From: Anaerolineae bacterium
GTDB lineage: Bacteria; Chloroflexota; Anaerolineae; Anaerolineales; UBA4823
DNA length: 64,000 nt
Direction: 5' to 3'
Assembly: GCA_003327455.1 (NCBI GenBank)
Contig: QOQU01000014.1
Coordinates: 38,678 to 102,677 of the forward strand
Below are positions 34,011 to 47,468 of the stretch, piece after piece (the stretch's first letter is position 1; the number at the start of each line of letters is the position of its first letter). The translations under genes and the position numbers were made by a program. The notes beneath the pieces were generated by a model. The model saw nothing but the letters and a program-made list of their open reading frames with translations, made no database searches and was not told the DNA's origin.

Positions 34011-36124
34011 CGTCCTTCCCTCTCCGCCTTTGCCTTGCGCCACGCCAGAAGAGCCAACAGGGTGTAAACCGACGATCCGATTAAGATCAGCGCAATCCCG
34101 GTCATCACCACCAATGTATAGGCATCCCATAATTGCATCGCCCATCCCCGGCGCGCTGCCTGCGTTTCATAGATTGCCCCATCGCGAATGCCAGCCAGGA
34201 CACTCTGAATCTGGCGCGGGTTGGCTTCGTAATAAGGGCGTAAGATCGGTTCTACTTGAGCACTTACAGCAAAAACCAATCGCGAAGCAGGAACGTGTCC
34301 TTTCAACTGTTCAATCCATTGGCGGGCTCGAGTAGAGTCTTCAGTGATCACCACAACCAGGTCAAAATCGGAGAGCGTTTGAATATTTTTCAACCGCTCA
34401 CTTTTCCAGGCCGCTTCACCCTCGACCGTACCGGGCATGACCTCGGTTATAGATTGAGAAAATGCCTGCATCCCCGCCGCCCCTCCCGGCAAATAGCCAA
34501 GGTTCACCCATCCTAATGAAGGTTGATATTGATGCCCATTCAAACGGCTAACTTCGCGTAACAGGCGATCGGCTTGCAGGGCACCGTTTTGATTGGCAGA
34601 GACGAGGACAAAAAAAGCGCCTTTGATCATCATCTGGTCCAACATCCCTGCAGTTGTGGCTTGCATTTCAGCAAAGTCACTCCCCTCTACATCTACAATA
34701 AGAAGCACCGACGCCTGGGCAGGAAGCTGATTGACAGCCTGCATGGCATCAAACACCCCAACGCTCAGTTCCTGCGGTACGGTGGATAATGGAGAAATAA
34801 GATAGCCGATCACCGCAGCAATGACCAGAGCCAGCAAGATAAGCCCTCGCCACAGGGTGTGCGGTCTCGCCCGTCTTGAGGTGGGGATTGGTTTCGGTTT
34901 TCCCTCTTCTGCGATGATTCTTAAGAATAGCTCTGCCTGAGCGCGCTGTTTATCGGTAACCAGCAACTCTGACAGGGCTTTGGAAGGTTTCTTTTGTTCA
35001 GCCACCATAGGTTCGGCTGGTAAAACCCCTCGCAATCCATGTAAAGGTCCGACAACTTCAACCGGTATATCTTCGTGAGGGGGTGTTGCCTCAGGTTCTT
35101 CGGGAAGAATCCCTTCTCCTTCTTCCTGTTCAGCCAGCATCTCAATTGTTGGCGGAGTGAGGTTATCAATCACTGCCTCCAACTCCGGCTCAATCGTACC
35201 TTCAACCTGGGTCAGCCAATCAGGAAACTCAATCTCACTCAGTTCTTCTTCGGTTTCCACAAATGGTGGCACTACACCCTGTAAAAACTCAGGGGGCATT
35301 TCTTTTTCCGGTGCTTCGCTCTCCTCCCACTCCTGACCAGGCAATGTTTCCAACCAGGGGGGGATTTCGTTCATCCAATCGCCCTCCACAGGCGGAGGAG
35401 TGGTTTCCTCGGCTCGTAGAGATACTTCTTCTGGCGAGGGAGATTGCGGCAATCCTTCTTCTTCAAGAAGGAAAGGTTCTACACCTTCAAAAGGAGAAAC
35501 CGAGGGTTGAAAATCTGGTTGTGCTTCCCCCTCAGATTGAGCTTTCTCTCCCAGGGAGAGGAAATCGGTATCAAAGTCTATGCCCTCAAAAGGTATCCCG
35601 GTAAATGGGGAGACCTTTTCTTGAGCAGAGGTTGATTCAGTCAGTGCTTCTTCTGGCTCACTGCTCTCGAAACCCAGCCAGAAGGGCATGGATTCTTCCT
35701 GCTCACTGCCTGCACTCGTCGGTGAAGTTTCTGGCGCTGGAGGCTTTTCATTCCTCAAAACCTGCAGCCATTCAGGGACATCTTCTTCTTTTTCTTCAGC
35801 AGGCACGTCCGAGAACAACTCACCCAAAAAATTATTGATCTCCATCTCCTCCGGCGGTAGCAGAAATTCTTCCTCCTCTGCTTCCTGAGGCTGAGATGGC
35901 TCTTCCCCTGTCAGTTGTTCGCGGCTGGCAATTAACCAATCCGGGAGCAATGGCTCTTCAGGTTCAAGCGCCGGTTTGCTTTTGGTGATGCCGGCTTCGA
36001 TTGCCGCACTCGATTCCTCAGATGGCTCAGCCCATAATGGTTTTAAACGCGCCTCACAATATTGGCATACTTCTACATCTGGGGGATTTGGTCGTCCGCA
36101 CATGGGGCATCGTTGGGTTTCCAT
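34007..36124 (-). CDS. Zinc-ribbon membrane protein with acidic linker
   Basis: This 705-residue protein begins with a zinc ribbon (CPMCGRPNPPDVEVCQYCEA, four cysteines in residues 5-23). About 350 residues of Glu/Pro-rich acidic linker with recurrent short WL segments (DWLI, EWLQVL, PPWLETLPG, DWLTQVEG) follow. Next come a membrane helix near residues 425-450, an extracytoplasmic alpha/beta domain of about 200 residues (VPQELSVGVFDAMQAVNQLP onward), and a C-terminal membrane helix near 670-695. The linker could be a scaffold for partner binding through the repeated WL motifs. No known function is recognised. Confidence 0.75.
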   Translation of the reverse strand: METQRCPMCGRPNPPDVEVCQYCEARLKPLWAEPSEESSAAIEAGITKSKPALEPEEPLLPDWLIASREQLTGEEPSQPQEAEEEEFLLPPEEMEINNFLGELFSDVPAEEKEEDVPEWLQVLRNEKPPAPETSPTSAGSEQEESMPFWLGFESSEPEEALTESTSAQEKVSPFTGIPFEGIDFDTDFLSLGEKAQSEGEAQPDFQPSVSPFEGVEPFLLEEEGLPQSPSPEEVSLRAEETTPPPVEGDWMNEIPPWLETLPGQEWEESEAPEKEMPPEFLQGVVPPFVETEEELSEIEFPDWLTQVEGTIEPELEAVIDNLTPPTIEMLAEQEEGEGILPEEPEATPPHEDIPVEVVGPLHGLRGVLPAEPMVAEQKKPSKALSELLVTDKQRAQAELFLRIIAEEGKPKPIPTSRRARPHTLWRGLILLALVIAAVIGYLISPLSTVPQELSVGVFDAMQAVNQLPAQASVLLIVDVEGSDFAEMQATTAGMLDQMMIKGAFFVLVSANQNGALQADRLLREVSRLNGHQYQPSLGWVNLGYLPGGAAGMQAFSQSITEVMPGTVEGEAAWKSERLKNIQTLSDFDLVVVITEDSTRARQWIEQLKGHVPASRLVFAVSAQVEPILRPYYEANPRQIQSVLAGIRDGAIYETQAARRGWAMQLWDAYTLVVMTGIALILIGSSVYTLLALLAWRKAKAEREGR

Positions 36125-36127
36125 ACG

Positions 36128-36766
36128 CTAATCTCCGTAAGGTCGATCTAAACCAAACAAAACCCGAATCCCCGTGACCACACTGCCCAAAGCAACGCCA
36201 ATCAATAGCCCGCGCACCCCGGCTGTGCCCATAACCCGCTGCACAAACGCCAGGATGCTATCTCCCCCGTGAAGGAATGGAATTTCGACTCCCAAGAGGG
36301 GAATTGATCCAAGCAGGGAAAACACCACGGTAAGGAGGAAGACAATGCTAAATACGGAAAACCGATTTTGGAGCAAGCGAGTGAGGGCATAAATCAACGT
36401 GACCAGGATCACCACAAACAGGCTTGCCTCAATCGGAACAATTATATAATCAACCACCGCCCGAGTCAGGCTGTGCTGAACGCCTAACAGACCTGCAATA
36501 AGAACTGCCAGCACAAAACCACCAAAAAGTGCAATGCTATAGAGGGCTTTCGAGGTGCTCTCTCTTAAACGACCCCAATGCACTCGGAGAAGGTTGAAGA
36601 CGCCAAGGATTAACGCTACCGCAGCTAACAGAACAGCCCACTGCAAAAAGCGAAAACGCAGTTCGCCCAGGGGTTCAAGATCAAGAAAATATCCCAGGAG
36701 CACAACTAACCCCGTGAGAAGGGTGATTAAGATAGAAAAAGGCGAACGCGGTAAGGACAGCCTCAT
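36128..36766 (-). CDS. Multi-pass membrane protein of unknown function
   Basis: This 212-residue protein has about six hydrophobic segments, starting at residues 11-28 (SILITLLTGLVVLLGYFL) and including ALIFG-type helices and LFVVILVTLIYALTRLLQ. A small charged C-terminus follows. It lies three bases before the zinc-ribbon protein and overlaps the upstream gene by four bases, so translation is probably coupled. No family is recognised; it may form part of a membrane complex with its neighbours. Confidence 0.75.
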   Translation of the reverse strand: MRLSLPRSPFSILITLLTGLVVLLGYFLDLEPLGELRFRFLQWAVLLAAVALILGVFNLLRVHWGRLRESTSKALYSIALFGGFVLAVLIAGLLGVQHSLTRAVVDYIIVPIEASLFVVILVTLIYALTRLLQNRFSVFSIVFLLTVVFSLLGSIPLLGVEIPFLHGGDSILAFVQRVMGTAGVRGLLIGVALGSVVTGIRVLFGLDRPYGD

Positions 36767-37500
36767 AGCCCAATCAGCTTAGCTACACTTGCAATGATTA
36801 GGAAAAGGATAATCACCCAGCGGGCAAGATCTTGCGTTTGTAGAGAAGCACGATGAACCCCTTCGCCATCCATATAGGCAACTGCAGCATAGACTTCTTC
36901 ACCAAACAAGGGATAGGTTGCAGCCGCTGCAAAGATCGCCTGGGCAGTCAGATCATCGCTTCCGGCAATGTTCAAGTTCCCCTGTTGGTGAGAAGCGTCA
37001 CAGATAAGAGCAGCCTCATTTCCCAGATGACCAAACAATAAATCTACTGCAACTCGCTCATCTCGAATTTCCATTTGAGAGCCTGTGGCATAGGAAAAAG
37101 GCGTCGTGCCGGTCAACAACGCTTTCCGGTGCAGGTCTTGGGGTAGGATACCCAGGCGGCGATGGGCAGCTTGCAAACCCTCCTGAGCCAGAATCATGGT
37201 TGCCCCATCTCCAGTCGTGGCAATTGGGGGATGATCGGCGATCAGGGCTACTCCGCTCAGGCGCTTCAGAACTCCCAGTCCGATCAAAGCCGTGCCAAAG
37301 TTCTCACTGATCAGATTAACTCTACCTAAGGCAACATGAATACGTCTACCATCCTCTACCGCTAACCCAATTGCCCGACGCAGGCGATGAAAAGCCGCTA
37401 ACTCCCTGAGAGTATAGATCTTCTTTCTTTGGACAATCGTGAAGACTACAATGAAGACGCCCAAAACCAGGAAAATTAGCAGACCGGTACCATCTCTCAC
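36763..37500 (-). CDS. Membrane-anchored protein (DUF6754-like)
   Basis: This 245-residue protein has one membrane helix at the N-terminus (LLIFLVLGVFIVVFTIVQR), one at the C-terminus (WVIILFLIIASVAKLIG), and a cytoplasmic or extracytoplasmic core between them. The core has motifs such as GLAVEDGRRIHVALGRVN, GDGATMILAQEGLQAAHRRL and EEVYAAVAYMDGEG. It resembles proteins annotated as DUF6754 in Chloroflexota, a match made from memory. Function is unknown. It overlaps the genes on both sides by four bases. Confidence 0.75.
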   Translation of the reverse strand: MRDGTGLLIFLVLGVFIVVFTIVQRKKIYTLRELAAFHRLRRAIGLAVEDGRRIHVALGRVNLISENFGTALIGLGVLKRLSGVALIADHPPIATTGDGATMILAQEGLQAAHRRLGILPQDLHRKALLTGTTPFSYATGSQMEIRDERVAVDLLFGHLGNEAALICDASHQQGNLNIAGSDDLTAQAIFAAAATYPLFGEEVYAAVAYMDGEGVHRASLQTQDLARWVIILFLIIASVAKLIGL

Positions 37501-37757
37501 CCGATGAGCCCTCCTTGTTCATTCAAAAGAGATAAAAAAATCTCTCGATTCTGGTCATCTTCGAGCAAAGCACAGAGAGCCTGGTAGTCCTCACTCACTC
37601 TATCTGAAACCAGGATGGGTTTAACGATATACAGTGCCTGGGCTAAAAAGATATTTAGAATACCCAACTCAGACAGTAAGAGATAACCCAATCGATCAAC
37701 CCCCCAGAAGTGGAGCATCTTCGCCCATTTGAGCCAGATATGGTGGTGATTCTCCAT
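37497..37757 (-). CDS. Small protein heading the ASKHA/membrane cluster
   Basis: This 86-residue protein starts MENHHHIWLKWAKMLHFWGV. It has a hydrophobic, possibly amphipathic region near residues 22-46 and an acidic end (SEDYQALCALLEDDQNREIF). No family is recognised. The start at 37757 is favoured because a promoter lies just upstream, with its -10 box ending nine bases before the ATG; a longer reading frame would begin upstream of that promoter. Its stop overlaps the next gene by four bases. Confidence 0.65.
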   Translation of the reverse strand: MENHHHIWLKWAKMLHFWGVDRLGYLLLSELGILNIFLAQALYIVKPILVSDRVSEDYQALCALLEDDQNREIFLSLLNEQGGLIG

Positions 37758-37766
37758 ATATTTTAC

Positions 37767-37794
37767 AGTATAGCACAAATTCGACAAAGGACAA
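37767..37794 (-). promoter_or_regulatory. Promoter of the eight-gene membrane cluster
   Basis: The minus strand has TTGTCC (37789-37794) and TATACT (37767-37772) with a 16-base spacer, ending nine bases before the ATG of the first gene. Transcription would start two or three bases before the codon, giving an almost leaderless message. Confidence 0.55.
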
Positions 37795-38044
37795 CCGGTC
37801 AATTCGGAATTTTTCGCCACGCAAACCATCAAAATTTCTTGCTAAACAGCCTCCAAAGGAAGGATGCAACTATTTTGCCAATTTGACTCCAAATATGACA
37901 GGTGACAAACAAAATTATGCTTTATATTACTATGGGAAAATTTTCCGCTTTATTACACTTCTATCTGAGTGTTATAGCGATCATTCCATCCTTTGTATAA
38001 ATGGATGATAACGGAATCTATCCTCTCAAAACGGAGAATGAGTT

Positions 38045-41647
<3,603 letters not shown>

Positions 41648-41724
41648 GCTTGAATCAGAAGGGTTAGCCCCAATGGGGTTAACCCTTCTTTCTTAGTGAA
41701 TTCGAAATTCAAAAGGAGTTTTTT

Positions 41725-42714
41725 ATGGTTGATCTGGCAACGACCTACCTGGGCTTGAAGTTGAAAAATCCGTTGGTTGCATCCTCCTCGCCACTCTCTC
41801 AAAAAGTAGAGAGCGCTTTGGCGCTGGAAAAAGCTGGTGTAGCGGCTATCATTATGTATTCGCTCTTTGAAGAACAAATCTTACGCGATAGCTACAAAAT
41901 CGATACCGATCTTGATCGAGGAATCGAGTCGTTTCCCGAAGCCCTGACCTATCTACCCGATTATGGTCAATACAGTATTGGGCCTGAAACCTATCTACGC
42001 CATTTACGCAATCTTAAGAACGCGCTCAGTATCCCCGTAATCGGTAGCTTAAATGGGGTGACCGACGGTGGATGGGTGGAATATGCCCAAAAAATTCAGG
42101 ACGCTGGCGCTGACGCTCTGGAACTCAATCTTTACAATCTGGCGACCGATCCTGAGGTCACCTGCGCCGACCTGGAAGCAGAGTATCTTCGCCTGGTTGC
42201 TCACGTCCGCAATTCAATTTCGATCCCACTGGCTGTTAAGCTGAGTCCTTTCTTCACTGCCCTACCCAATTTCGCCAAACGACTGGCAGAGGCAGGCGTG
42301 AATGGTATCGTTCTATTCAACCGTTTTTACCAACCCGACTTTGATCTCGAAGAACTCGAAGTGATCCCTCACCTTGTTTTGAGCAACTCCAATGAAATGC
42401 GTCTGCCGTTGCGCTGGATTGCCATCCTTTACAAGCGCATCGCGGTTGATTTTGCGCTGACGAGTGGCATCCATAGCGCCGAAGACCTGATTAAAGCCTT
42501 AATGGCTGGAGCAAAGGTGGGCATGGTCACCTCAGCTTTCCTTTTGCATGGCGTAGATCGCGCCACCCAAATCCTGAGCGATCTTCAAGCCTGGCTGATC
42601 GAAAAAGAATACGAATCGGTAACCCAAATGATTGGCAGCATGAGCCAGCAGGCTGTCGCCGATCCAGCTGCTTTTGAACGGGCTAATTATATGAAGGTAC
42701 TTTCTTCATATTGA
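41725..42714 (+). CDS. Dihydroorotate dehydrogenase-like protein
   Basis: This 329-residue TIM-barrel flavoprotein has the PyrD-type features LKLKNPLVASSSPLSQ near the N-terminus, DALELNLYNLATDPE, IPLAVKLSPFF (the conserved lysine), and FALTSGIHSAEDLIKALMAG at the phosphate site. The usual catalytic-loop sequence is diverged, so it may not act on dihydroorotate. Genes like this are often found next to nifJ, as here with a 77-base gap, and may serve redox metabolism instead of pyrimidine synthesis. That link is inference. The gene ends at a strong terminator. Confidence 0.88.
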   Translation: MVDLATTYLGLKLKNPLVASSSPLSQKVESALALEKAGVAAIIMYSLFEEQILRDSYKIDTDLDRGIESFPEALTYLPDYGQYSIGPETYLRHLRNLKNALSIPVIGSLNGVTDGGWVEYAQKIQDAGADALELNLYNLATDPEVTCADLEAEYLRLVAHVRNSISIPLAVKLSPFFTALPNFAKRLAEAGVNGIVLFNRFYQPDFDLEELEVIPHLVLSNSNEMRLPLRWIAILYKRIAVDFALTSGIHSAEDLIKALMAGAKVGMVTSAFLLHGVDRATQILSDLQAWLIEKEYESVTQMIGSMSQQAVADPAAFERANYMKVLSSY

Positions 42715-42738
42715 TGTTATTGTTATATAGAATTAACG

Positions 42739-42770
42739 AATGAAGGGCGGATATGAATCCGCCCTTCATT
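42739..42770. terminator. Bidirectional hairpin terminator
   Basis: A perfect 14-base-pair stem (42739-42752 with 42757-42770) has a four-base loop, between the convergent DHOD-like and anti-sigma factor genes. A/T-rich flanks lie on both sides, so it can serve both directions. Confidence 0.85.
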
Positions 42771-42844
42771 TGTTAACACGAGGGAATATACTGATCTAAA
42801 CGATCGTTTCAAAGGGTAACGGTTATGCAAGGAATTGACTCAAA

Positions 42845-43783
42845 TCACTCTTCCTGAGCCGCGGTCATCGACTCAGCGATTTTCAGCATCTCTTCAAAGG
42901 GAAGTGTCGATGTCATTTCTATTCGAGTGTTGCCAACATACCAGATTAAACGTCTACCATCTGTGTACGAAATGACTTCTTCGGGAAGATTCAGCGGAGA
43001 AAGAGGTTGCATACTGTCTTGAGGAGTAGGCGTTTCTGTTATCATGGGTTCAACTGGCGTGGGAGGGATTGCTACAAATGTAATCTCCCCATTGATTCCC
43101 GAAAGCAATCTTGCCGGTTGATCCAGAACGAATACCTCATCTCCTTCCGGTAAAGACTCCCCCACCCTACGCAAGCGCTGCTCAATAATAAGGATTTGTT
43201 GGGTTTCGCTATTCCAATAATTTAATGAGGCTGTTTCTGGGTTCAACCCCACCGCCATCATTTTGAAACCAAGTGGCAAATACGTGGGTTTCAGCGGAAC
43301 AAAGTCAATCTCACCAGGAATTGAGACTTCCCCTCCGCCTGCCGGACTATCAAAGCGGAACCACCGCAACCATTTTCCGACCTGACCTTGCACAACAGGC
43401 ACAAATACCGCCAGCGCAATTACGATAATCGAGAGAGAGAGAAAGAGATAAGTAAGCCTGGCTTTCATTTTCAAACCTCCATGAAATGATTTTATGATCT
43501 TGCTGCAAAGGATCGTATTAATCAAGTTGTCGAACGGGGATGATGGATTCTTAAGAGCCAATTTGACTTGTATACGTTCCCACATATCTGACGAGAGGGA
43601 CACCGATTCGGCTCTTTTCCTCAAGAGAGTGTTGATTTCCTGCTGAGTTCGGATGAAACAATTAAACTCTGCCTGACATCTATGACAATGAGCAAGGTGT
43701 TTTTCAAAATCATGGCGATCTCTCTCAGATAAGGCATCGTCAAGTGCATCACAAAACAGTTTTTGAGCTTTGACACAATTCAT
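42845..43783 (-). CDS. Anti-sigma factor with zinc-binding domain
   Basis: This 312-residue protein begins with a zinc-binding anti-sigma domain (HLAHCHRCQAEF, the H-x3-C-x2-C pattern near residues 30-38). A membrane helix lies near 109-130 (LTYLFLSLSIIVIALAVFVP). The extracytoplasmic part contains a DUF4367-like ending (SYTDGRRLIWYVGNTRIEMT, then FEEMLKIAESM). It probably holds the adjacent sigma factor inactive at the membrane until an outside signal arrives. The gene starts 18 bases after the sigma factor stop with a good ribosome binding site. Confidence 0.88.
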   Translation of the reverse strand: MNCVKAQKLFCDALDDALSERDRHDFEKHLAHCHRCQAEFNCFIRTQQEINTLLRKRAESVSLSSDMWERIQVKLALKNPSSPFDNLINTILCSKIIKSFHGGLKMKARLTYLFLSLSIIVIALAVFVPVVQGQVGKWLRWFRFDSPAGGGEVSIPGEIDFVPLKPTYLPLGFKMMAVGLNPETASLNYWNSETQQILIIEQRLRRVGESLPEGDEVFVLDQPARLLSGINGEITFVAIPPTPVEPMITETPTPQDSMQPLSPLNLPEEVISYTDGRRLIWYVGNTRIEMTSTLPFEEMLKIAESMTAAQEE

Positions 43784-43801
43784 GGAAACACATCCTTTTC
43801 T

Positions 43802-44362
43802 TTACACAAAATTTTCCTTCCACAATTCGTGTTGCATGGCTTTTATTGCCCTGGCAAGTCTAGACTTGACTGTTCCAATCGGGATGCCTAGAATGCTGCT
43901 GATTTCCTCATAGGACAATTCCGAAAAATAACGTAAAACTACCACGACTCGCATTGGATCGCTTAATCGGGTTAACGCGGCGTGGATTTGATCATGCTCG
44001 GCAATTTCATCATCAAAAGCTCGATACTTTGGCATTTGGGAGAAAAGCAAGAAAAATCTTTCAAAACTAAGCAAAGACAACTTTTGTTTCCGTCTGTGTT
44101 TCAGGCATTGATTAACCGTTATGCGATAAAGCCAGGTTGTTAGAGCACCCTTGGAGGGATCATAAGTATGGTAGAAGCGATAAACTTTCAGAAATACTTC
44201 CTGTAAAACATCTTCAGCTTCCTCCTTATCATCCAAGATCAGAAACGCCACTCGAAACACCAAATTCTTGTACTGATGAAAGAGAGCCTCAAACTTATCT
44301 CGATCGACAATTTCAGAAGGACGTGAATGGTTCAAATTGATGTCTCCTGTCTTAATATCCAC
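43802..44362 (-). CDS. ECF-type RNA polymerase sigma factor
   Basis: This 186-residue protein has sigma region 2 (FHQYKNLVFRVAFLILDD, EEAEDVLQEVFLKVYRF) and region 4 (LSYEEISSILGIPIGTVKSRLARA) with no region 3, the ECF layout. It directs RNA polymerase to stress- or signal-dependent promoters and is paired with the zinc-binding anti-sigma gene downstream. Targets are unknown. The 160 bases upstream, up to the infA terminator, show no second gene; autoregulation is usual for such pairs but no promoter could be firmly assigned. Confidence 0.95.
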   Translation of the reverse strand: MDIKTGDINLNHSRPSEIVDRDKFEALFHQYKNLVFRVAFLILDDKEEAEDVLQEVFLKVYRFYHTYDPSKGALTTWLYRITVNQCLKHRRKQKLSLLSFERFFLLFSQMPKYRAFDDEIAEHDQIHAALTRLSDPMRVVVVLRYFSELSYEEISSILGIPIGTVKSRLARAIKAMQHELWKENFV

Positions 44363-44520
44363 AAATACTATAGTCTCATAATTAGAGAATCGTTCCCTCG
44401 TTTTGGATTAGCTTAGACAGCAGGTCAAGCCAAGCAAGTTTGTCAGCAAAAATGAGTAGATTGAGATTGAGACAAAGAGATAAATCGGGGAAGTCTCGGG
44501 TCGGAGACATCCTTAAAAAT

Positions 44521-44547
44521 AAAAAAGCCGTCTGCGGGGCAGACGGC
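44521..44547 (-). terminator. Intrinsic terminator after infA
   Basis: A perfect nine-base-pair GC-rich stem (44527-44535 with 44539-44547) and a three-base loop are followed on the minus strand by six T bases and a further T-rich tract. It lies 50 bases after the infA stop and ends the rpsU-infA message. Confidence 0.92.
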
Positions 44548-44596
44548 GGAGAGATGACTGCTTGAGCGAATAAAAACGGAAGGAGGAGAGGAAAGG

Positions 44597-44848
44597 CTAC
44601 TCTTCGAAGTCAGGTTCGTCGACATGTTTTTTGTGGCGATAGACAATGCGTCCCCGCGTGAGGTCATAGGGCGACATTTCCACCCGCACTTTATCCCCCA
44701 GGAGAATGCGGATGTAATACTTGCGCATTTTGCCCGAAAGATAGGCCAAAACCTCGTGCCCGTTATCCAGACGCACCTTAAATTGCGTACCGGGCAGGGC
44801 TTCGATAACCGTACCTTCAACCTGGATTTTCTCTTCTTCTCTTGCCAT
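44597..44848 (-). CDS. infA: Translation initiation factor IF-1
   Basis: This is an 83-residue OB-fold protein. It begins [20 protein letters not shown] and contains the conserved [40 protein letters not shown] and YRHK end. It binds the 30S A-site during initiation. The start at 44848 has GGAGG six bases upstream; an in-frame start four codons earlier overlaps that site. A ten-residue acidic tail ([11 protein letters not shown]) is an extension on the common 72-residue length. It is co-transcribed with rpsU. Confidence 0.95.
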   Translation of the reverse strand: MAREEEKIQVEGTVIEALPGTQFKVRLDNGHEVLAYLSGKMRKYYIRILLGDKVRVEMSPYDLTRGRIVYRHKKHVDEPDFEE

Positions 44849-44879
44849 CCAATCCTCCACAGAGAGCTACAAACCAGCT

Positions 44880-45077
44880 CTATTCACTTTCTACATTTTG
44901 ACGACGCTTAATGCGGCGGATCGCTTTTTTCTTCTGAATGCGGCGCAACTCGCTCTTCGAAACGAACCAGCGTTTGCGACGCACGGTGCTCAGCACACCG
45001 CTTTTGGCGACCTTTTTGCGGAAACGCTTGAGCAACGAGTCTTGCGATTCGTTGGGTCGTAAGGTAACGATAGCCAA
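44880..45077 (-). CDS. rpsU: Small ribosomal subunit protein bS21
   Basis: This 65-residue basic protein starts in the S21 manner (AIVTLRPNESQDSLLKRFRK, then VRRKRWFVSKSELRR) and has a Lys/Arg-rich end. bS21 is needed for mRNA binding by the 30S subunit. The start is set at TTG 45077 because AGGAGG lies eight bases before it. A GTG nine bases upstream is inside that ribosome binding site. The rare TTG start may keep expression low. It is followed by infA 31 bases later and lies downstream of the rRNA operon. Confidence 0.93.
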   Translation of the reverse strand: MAIVTLRPNESQDSLLKRFRKKVAKSGVLSTVRRKRWFVSKSELRRIQKKKAIRRIKRRQNVESE

Positions 45078-45110
45078 AGAATTCACCTCCTTTCCGTTTC
45101 CAGAATGAAC

Positions 45111-45146
45111 AAAAAACTCGGCTCTGGTTCGCGCAGGTAGCCGAGT
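45111..45146 (-). terminator. Terminator or attenuator before rpsU
   Basis: A perfect eight-base-pair stem (45116-45123 with 45139-45146) has a 15-base loop, followed on the minus strand by a run of T bases. It can end the rRNA transcript. It also lies after a possible rpsU promoter (45240-45245), so it may act as an attenuator for rpsU-infA. Confidence 0.75.
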
Positions 45147-45239
45147 GGAATCAACGCAATTCAGCCAACGTCACTCAAAATAATCGCCAGTTCCTCCAAT
45201 CGGTATACCGAAAGACTTACGCGAACGCCAAGTGAGCAT

Positions 45240-45245
45240 ATTATA
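45240..45245 (-). promoter_or_regulatory. Possible extended -10 promoter for rpsU-infA
   Basis: A perfect TATAAT lies on the minus strand within TTGAGGTATAAT, between 5S rRNA and rpsU. The -35 region is poor. Transcription from here would pass through the hairpin at 45111-45146 before reaching rpsU. Confidence 0.4.
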
Positions 45246-45293
45246 CCTCAAAAGTTAAAAATTGGTGAGAAATCTTTTAAAACAAAAAAGTCT

Positions 45294-45410
45294 CTTGGCA
45301 ATGACCTACTCTCCCAGGGGGTCGCCCCCCAAGTACCATCGGCGCTGACGGGCTTAACTGCCGGGTTCGGGATGTGACCGGGTGTACCTCCGTCGCTCCA
45401 ATCACCAAGA
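45294..45410 (-). rRNA. rrf: 5S ribosomal RNA
   Basis: The approximately 117-base segment shows the 5S pattern on the minus strand: ends that pair (CTTGGTGATT with the final GCCAAG), the CCGAACCCGGCAGTTAAGCC block, and GGGAGAGTAGGTC near the 3' end. It is the last rRNA of the operon, about 80 bases after the 23S gene. Exact ends are estimated by pairing. Confidence 0.93.
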
Positions 45411-45708
45411 GACTTTTTCACGATGTTAATGAACCTAACAACTGAACAGGATCAGGACTACGAAAAGCTCCGAGTTCTCCGCATCACGGGAAAGCCCTCG
45501 ACCATTAGTACGGCTTAGCTCAACACATTACTGTGCTTACACTTGCCGCCTATCAAGCAGGTAGTCTTCCTGCGGTCTTACCGACTTGACGTCGTGAGGG
45601 ATCTCATCTTGAGGCGAGTTTCCCACTTAGATGCTTTCAGCGGTTATCTCTGCCAGACATAGCTACCCAGCGATGCCGTTGGCACGACAGCTGGCACACC
45701 AGAGGTCT

Positions 45709-45739
<31 letters not shown>

Positions 45740-45757
45740 CTCCTCTCAAATCCCTTA

Positions 45758-45816
<59 letters not shown>

Positions 45817-45817
45817 G

Positions 45818-45851
<34 letters not shown>

Positions 45852-45857
45852 TGTCCA

Positions 45858-45892
<35 letters not shown>

Positions 45893-45928
45893 GAGCGAGG
45901 TCGTCGATGTGAACTCTTGGACCTCACC

Positions 45929-45959
<31 letters not shown>

Positions 45960-45990
45960 GTAAGCCACAGCCCTTCCACTCGGTACTGTG

Positions 45991-46024
<34 letters not shown>

Positions 46025-46070
46025 GCGTTGGTCTTGCAGTCAAGCTCCCTTATGCCTTTGCACTCTCCGG

Positions 46071-46101
<31 letters not shown>

Positions 46102-46102
46102 G

Positions 46103-46158
<56 letters not shown>

Positions 46159-46305
46159 GGTCCCCCACCCGGATTACGGCGTGGGGTTAGGGTCTAGACA
46201 CGATCAGGGTGGTATTTCACCGACGGCTCCACCGAGGCTGGCGCCCCAGCTTCAAAGCCTCCCACCTATCCTACACAGACCGAGCCCAAACTCAATGCCA
46301 AGCTG

Positions 46306-46345
<40 letters not shown>

Positions 46346-46434
46346 GGCCGCATCTTCACAGCCATTTCAATTTCACCGGGTCCTTCGTCGAGACAGTGCT
46401 CTAGTTGTTACACCGTTCGTGCGGGTCGGAACTT

Positions 46435-47251
<817 letters not shown>

Positions 47252-47269
47252 AGAGCTTCGCTTGCGCTA

Positions 47270-47302
<33 letters not shown>

Positions 47303-47426
47303 TGTCAGCCCCTATACATCGCCTTACGGCTTTGCAGAGACCTGTGGTTTTGTTAACCAGTCACTAGAGCCCATTCACTGCGGCCCCCCTCTGCTCCACC
47401 TGCGAGAGGTTTCACAAAGAGAGGCA

Positions 47427-47468
<42 letters not shown>

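Noticed and set aside
45111..45146. tRNA-like or riboswitch-like structure after 5S rRNA
   Set aside because: The pairing is a single stem with a T-run on the minus strand; there is no cloverleaf and no known riboswitch core.
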